From: JACJXF01 sp964349045
GTDB lineage: Bacteria > Bacteroidota > Bacteroidia > Bacteroidales > GCA-2748055
NCBI GenBank assembly: GCA_964349045.1
Contig: CAYGFI010000173.1
Coordinates: 1 to 10,046, forward strand
Direction: 5' to 3'
DNA: 10,046 bases
Position numbers and translations under genes: made by a program. Below are positions 7,541 to 10,046 of the stretch, piece by piece (the stretch's first letter is position 1; every line of letters begins with the position of its first letter). A model generated the notes under the pieces. The model was given only the letters and a program-made list of their open reading frames with translations, was not told the DNA's origin and ran no database searches.

Positions 7541-7668
7541 GATGAAACCCACATGTTTCGTGAAACACAACCGAGCTTGCGAACTTCGCAACCGCTGTAG
7601 CTTTATGCGAACGCGGTCAGCGAAGCTAAACACAAATGAATATAATTCAGCAACATGTGGGTTCCATC
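7541..7668. repeat. 128-bp element with 17-bp terminal inverted repeats, MITE-like
   Basis: GATGAAACCCACATGTT (7541-7557) is repeated in inverted orientation as AACATGTGGGTTCCATC (7652-7668) with one mismatch in 17. The interior contains further symmetry: TGTTTC-GT-GAAACA (7554-7567), TGCGAA-C-TTCGCA (7578-7590), ACCGC with GCGGT (7591-7595, 7613-7617) and AGCTT with AAGCT (7574-7578, 7623-7627). The core is richer in G+C than the flanks. The structure encodes no protein and could fold into a long branched stem in DNA or RNA. It resembles a miniature inverted-repeat element, but I see no clear target-site duplication. A cis-acting RNA leader of the fucosidase gene starting 27 bp downstream is an alternative. 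Confidence 0.5.
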
Positions 7669-7695
7669 TGACCTTAAAAAATAAATTCTATACAG

Positions 7696-9495
7696 ATGAA
7701 ATTAATTATTGGAAAAATAACCCTGCTAACGCTTGGTTTGTCGTTTTCTTATGGTTTAATGGCCCAGGAGGGCAATAAAGAAATAGGAATGGACAAAATG
7801 TGGGGACAATCCTCAATTTCTGCAGATGCCCTTAGTGCCGAACGCGGACGCTTATTTGATGAAAGTAATTTTGGAATGTTCATCAACATGGGTCTCTATT
7901 CCCATCTAGGTGGGAAATGGAAAGACAAGACTTATTATGGTATTGGTGAGTGGATCATGAACCCCCAAATGGCAGGAATTCCGGTTGAGGAATACATGAC
8001 AATTGCAGATGAATTTAACCCCACCGACTTTGATGCTAAGGCGATTGCCCTGCTTGCCAAAGATGCCGGGATGAAATACATTATCATCGATACAAAACAC
8101 CACGAAGGATTTGCGATGTTCGATTCCGAAGTTGACACCTTCAATATCGTGGATGCAACGCCATTTGCCCGCGACCCTATGAAAGAAATGGCTTCTGCCT
8201 GTCATGAATTAGGACTCGGACTTGGATTTTATTATTCACACTACCAGGATTGGACAAGTCCCGGAGGGTTTAGAGGACCAACTGAATATCCAGACGGTAC
8301 ATCAGCTACCTTCGAGGATTATTTTTATAAAAAATGCAAGCCACAGGTGATAGAAATCTGCAGCAACTACGGTGACATTGACTTCATATGGTTCGACACA
8401 CCGGGCAATATGAAAAAAGAATTAGTTATTGAATTAGTCGATGTAATACGTGAATTACAGCCAAAGGCCATGCTTTGCAGCCGTATTGGTCATGGATTGG
8501 GCGACTATGCCAGTAAAGGCGATATGGAGGTGCCCCTTCGAAATATCACTGATCCATGGGAAACATGTGATACAAATAACGATTCCTGGGGCTTTACATG
8601 GTACGACAGAAACTTCAAAAGTCCGAAAGAAATTTTACATCGCCTTATTTCTACCGTAGGTCGTGGCGGAACTTATTTGTTCAACATTGGTCCGGATGGA
8701 AATGGAAAGGTGCCTGAGATTGGAGCAGATTTTTTGCGGGAAACGGGCAAATGGATTCAAAAATACCCCCAGGTCATCTACGATGCAGGAAGCTCTCCAT
8801 ACGGACATGCCTTACCCTGGGGTGACGTCACGACAAAAGGAAATTCGTTATTCCTGTCCGTATTTGAGTGGCCAATTGATGGGAAGTTGTACCTGCCCGG
8901 ATTAGACAGCAAAATTGTTTCCATTGAAATGCTTAGTGACAAGAGTAAGACTAAAATCAACTTTAAAAAAGTAAATGGCTGGAATGTATTGGAAATACCA
9001 TTCAAACCTGCTGATCCCCTGGTTTCGGTTATTGAAGTAAAACTAAAAAAAGACATCCAAACAGTTAAAGCAGATACAAGCCTGGGCATCTATCCAAACA
9101 TAGAAACCCAATTATTAACTGAATTTGCTGAAGTTGAAGGAGCGGAAAAGGAAAAGACCCGCTGGATGGAGAAGTTCGGCGAATGGAAATATGCGAACCA
9201 GGTTAGTAAATGGACAGGCAACAGCAAGGCGATCTGGACCGTTGATGTGATTGAACCAGGGTACTATCACCTTGACTTAAGATACCGGGGAGCAGAACGA
9301 ATAGTATGGAAAGTCCTTACTGATGAAGGTATTATAGTACAGAACCAGCAGGCAGCAACTGAAAAATACCAAAGCTACGCCATGGGCATCATCGAATTTA
9401 ATACACCGGGCAAGCATACGATCTCAGTTTCCCTGGTTGAAGGTGATCCAAATACATCCAGTCTTGAATCTGTAATAATAAAACCTGTCAGATAA
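7696..9495 (+). CDS. Second exported GH29 fucosidase paralogue, pocket His replaced
   Basis: A full-length 599-aa paralogue of the GH29 protein at 465-2261, similar end to end (about 70% by eye) including both C-terminal beta domains, with a signal peptide (1-23, LMA|Q). Most of the fucosidase pocket is kept: GEW (Glu85-Trp86), KHHEGF (His135-His136), WFD (Asp234, expected nucleophile), CSR (Arg263), WETCDT (289-294) and the NIGPDGNGKVP barrel end. The FIHWG motif, however, reads FINMG here: Asn64 (codon 7885-7887) and Met65 replace His63-Trp64 of the first copy. In GH29 structures this His (His34 in the Thermotoga maritima enzyme) contacts the fucose hydroxyls. The enzyme may therefore have altered specificity, be weakened, or act as a binder. 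Four of the six bases differ from copy 1 at these codons, so a single sequencing error is unlikely. It sits alone after the AraC scrap and inverted-repeat element, so it probably has its own promoter, which I could not locate. Confidence 0.9.
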   Translation: MKLIIGKITLLTLGLSFSYGLMAQEGNKEIGMDKMWGQSSISADALSAERGRLFDESNFGMFINMGLYSHLGGKWKDKTYYGIGEWIMNPQMAGIPVEEYMTIADEFNPTDFDAKAIALLAKDAGMKYIIIDTKHHEGFAMFDSEVDTFNIVDATPFARDPMKEMASACHELGLGLGFYYSHYQDWTSPGGFRGPTEYPDGTSATFEDYFYKKCKPQVIEICSNYGDIDFIWFDTPGNMKKELVIELVDVIRELQPKAMLCSRIGHGLGDYASKGDMEVPLRNITDPWETCDTNNDSWGFTWYDRNFKSPKEILHRLISTVGRGGTYLFNIGPDGNGKVPEIGADFLRETGKWIQKYPQVIYDAGSSPYGHALPWGDVTTKGNSLFLSVFEWPIDGKLYLPGLDSKIVSIEMLSDKSKTKINFKKVNGWNVLEIPFKPADPLVSVIEVKLKKDIQTVKADTSLGIYPNIETQLLTEFAEVEGAEKEKTRWMEKFGEWKYANQVSKWTGNSKAIWTVDVIEPGYYHLDLRYRGAERIVWKVLTDEGIIVQNQQAATEKYQSYAMGIIEFNTPGKHTISVSLVEGDPNTSSLESVIIKPVR

Positions 9496-9655
9496 TATTC
9501 AGGCATTCATCTCATAGTTAACTGCGTTCTATAATCTTTCAATTTTTAATCATCCCTCTGACCATTTTCAGCAATAAATCCAACGATTTGAGCAAGTAAA
9601 GTTTTTGGTCAGGGTTTATCTTTACCTTTATAAATTCATTTTAAACATAAGTGCA

Positions 9656-9733
9656 ATGTTGAAATTATGGGACATTGTTCTTCTGCTTGCAGGGATAGCC
9701 ATTCTTCCACCCAGTCAAAAAATAAAATTATGA
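9656..9733 (+). CDS. Possible 25-codon leader ORF overlapping the next start
   Basis: ATG at 9656 opens a 25-codon frame, MLKLWDIVLLLAGIAIL followed by PPSQ, that ends in TGA at 9731-9733. Its stop overlaps the next gene's start as ATGA (9730-9733), the arrangement typical of translational coupling. The peptide is mostly one hydrophobic segment. It may be a small membrane peptide, a translational leader or chance. A TACCTTTA at 9623-9630 lies upstream and is one base off the Bacteroidota -7 consensus, but the nearest TTTG box (9604-9607) is spaced too close. No homology is recognised, so confidence is low. The rest of 9496-9655 shows nothing I can name. Confidence 0.25.
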   Translation: MLKLWDIVLLLAGIAILPPSQKIKL

Positions 9734-10046
9734 AGAGAAGAAATATGCTTAAGAATTTGGCCGGAGCCGGATTATTATTTGGTAGCGGAAAAATGCTTTT
9801 TGGAGGTGTTTCACAATCGGACATTACAAAAGGAGAAGCAGTGAAGCCCCTTGTCCCAAAAATGAAAATTACCAATGTCGAAACCATTACCACCGGAAGA
9901 GATATCTATGTTAAAATTCAAACAGATGCCGGTATAACAGGCTTTGGCGATGCTACCAATCACTTTTTACCGCACAGTGTGATTGGAATGCTGGAAGATT
10001 TAAAGCCTTATTTGATAAATGAGGACCCTCAACGCATTGAATACCT
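9730..10046 (+). CDS. Enolase-superfamily (MR/MLE-like) protein, 5' part, Tat signal
   Basis: The first 105 codons of a gene that runs off the right edge. Residues 1-26 look like a twin-arginine signal: KRRNMLK followed by a Gly/Ala-Leu core. Residues ~44 onward are the N-terminal capping domain of the mandelate racemase/muconate lactonizing group: MKITNVETI (44-52), VKIQTDAGITGFGDA (60-74, the usual V-x-T-x-x-G-x-x-G-x-G/E signature) and LKPYLINEDPQRIEY. The metal-binding Asp/Glu/Glu and the catalytic Lys/His lie in the barrel beyond the window. Family members dehydrate or epimerise sugar acids such as galactonate, rhamnonate or fuconate. Fuconate would fit the fucosidase context, but it cannot be told from the cap alone. 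A Tat signal on such an enzyme implies an exported, pre-folded metal protein. ATG at 9730 is chosen because it gives the RR motif directly. Confidence 0.8.
   Translation, partial: MKRRNMLKNLAGAGLLFGSGKMLFGGVSQSDITKGEAVKPLVPKMKITNVETITTGRDIYVKIQTDAGITGFGDATNHFLPHSVIGMLEDLKPYLINEDPQRIEY

Noticed and set aside
7554..7567. TGTTTC-GT-GAAACA resembles a ParB-binding parS site
   Set aside because: The canonical 16-bp parS palindrome (TGTTTCACGTGAAACA) has two more central bases. The match is a 14-bp symmetric sequence inside a larger inverted-repeat element, and no parAB genes are near.
9558..9612. CTGACCA and TGGTCAG inverted pair after the second GH29 gene as a terminator
   Set aside because: The stem is only 7 bp with a 41-base loop and is not followed by a T run.

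Overview
The window looks like part of a carbohydrate-degradation locus of a Bacteroidota bacterium, probably a marine or gut Bacteroidales/Marinilabiliales-type organism. The grounds are moderate AT-richness, A/T-rich leaders with no clear Shine-Dalgarno, signal peptides ending in A-Q, lipoprotein signals, and gene content: GH29 fucosidases, a formylglycine sulfatase, a ThuA-like protein, and DUF5060 and GH95 pieces. No susC/susD pair lies inside the window, so calling it a polysaccharide utilization locus is inference.

Layout, left to right. (1) Positions 1-464 have no intact gene. They hold a strong hairpin terminator (81-108) ending an upstream transcription unit, then a decayed transposase fragment (111-269) and an unassigned leader. 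(2) Positions 465-7273 form one co-directional, closely spaced cluster. It contains an exported GH29 alpha-L-fucosidase, two tandem paralogous exported GH29-like TIM-barrel proteins, a sulfatase with a lipoprotein signal, a chimeric pseudogene (start of a DUF5060 protein joined out of frame to the tail of a GH95 fucosidase), and an exported ThuA-like protein. (3) Positions 7274-7695 hold a minus-strand scrap of an AraC-type regulator and a ~128-bp element with 17-bp terminal inverted repeats. (4) Positions 7696-9495 hold a second full-length GH29 paralogue that has lost a normally invariant fucose-pocket His. (5) A possible 25-codon leader ORF overlaps by ATGA the start of a Tat-type, enolase-superfamily (mandelate racemase/muconate lactonizing-like) gene that runs off the right edge.

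Read together, exported fucosidases plus a sulfatase suggest trimming of a sulfated, fucose-containing glycan such as fucoidan or a host or algal sulfated glycan. The ThuA-like and enolase-superfamily proteins may act on released sugars or sugar acids. The substrate is not proven by the sequence. The most informative features are signs of turnover: paralogous enzyme copies, a deletion fusion of two other enzyme genes, a truncated regulator and mobile-element remains. The best candidates for new biology are the two GH29-like minimal proteins and the pocket-altered second GH29.
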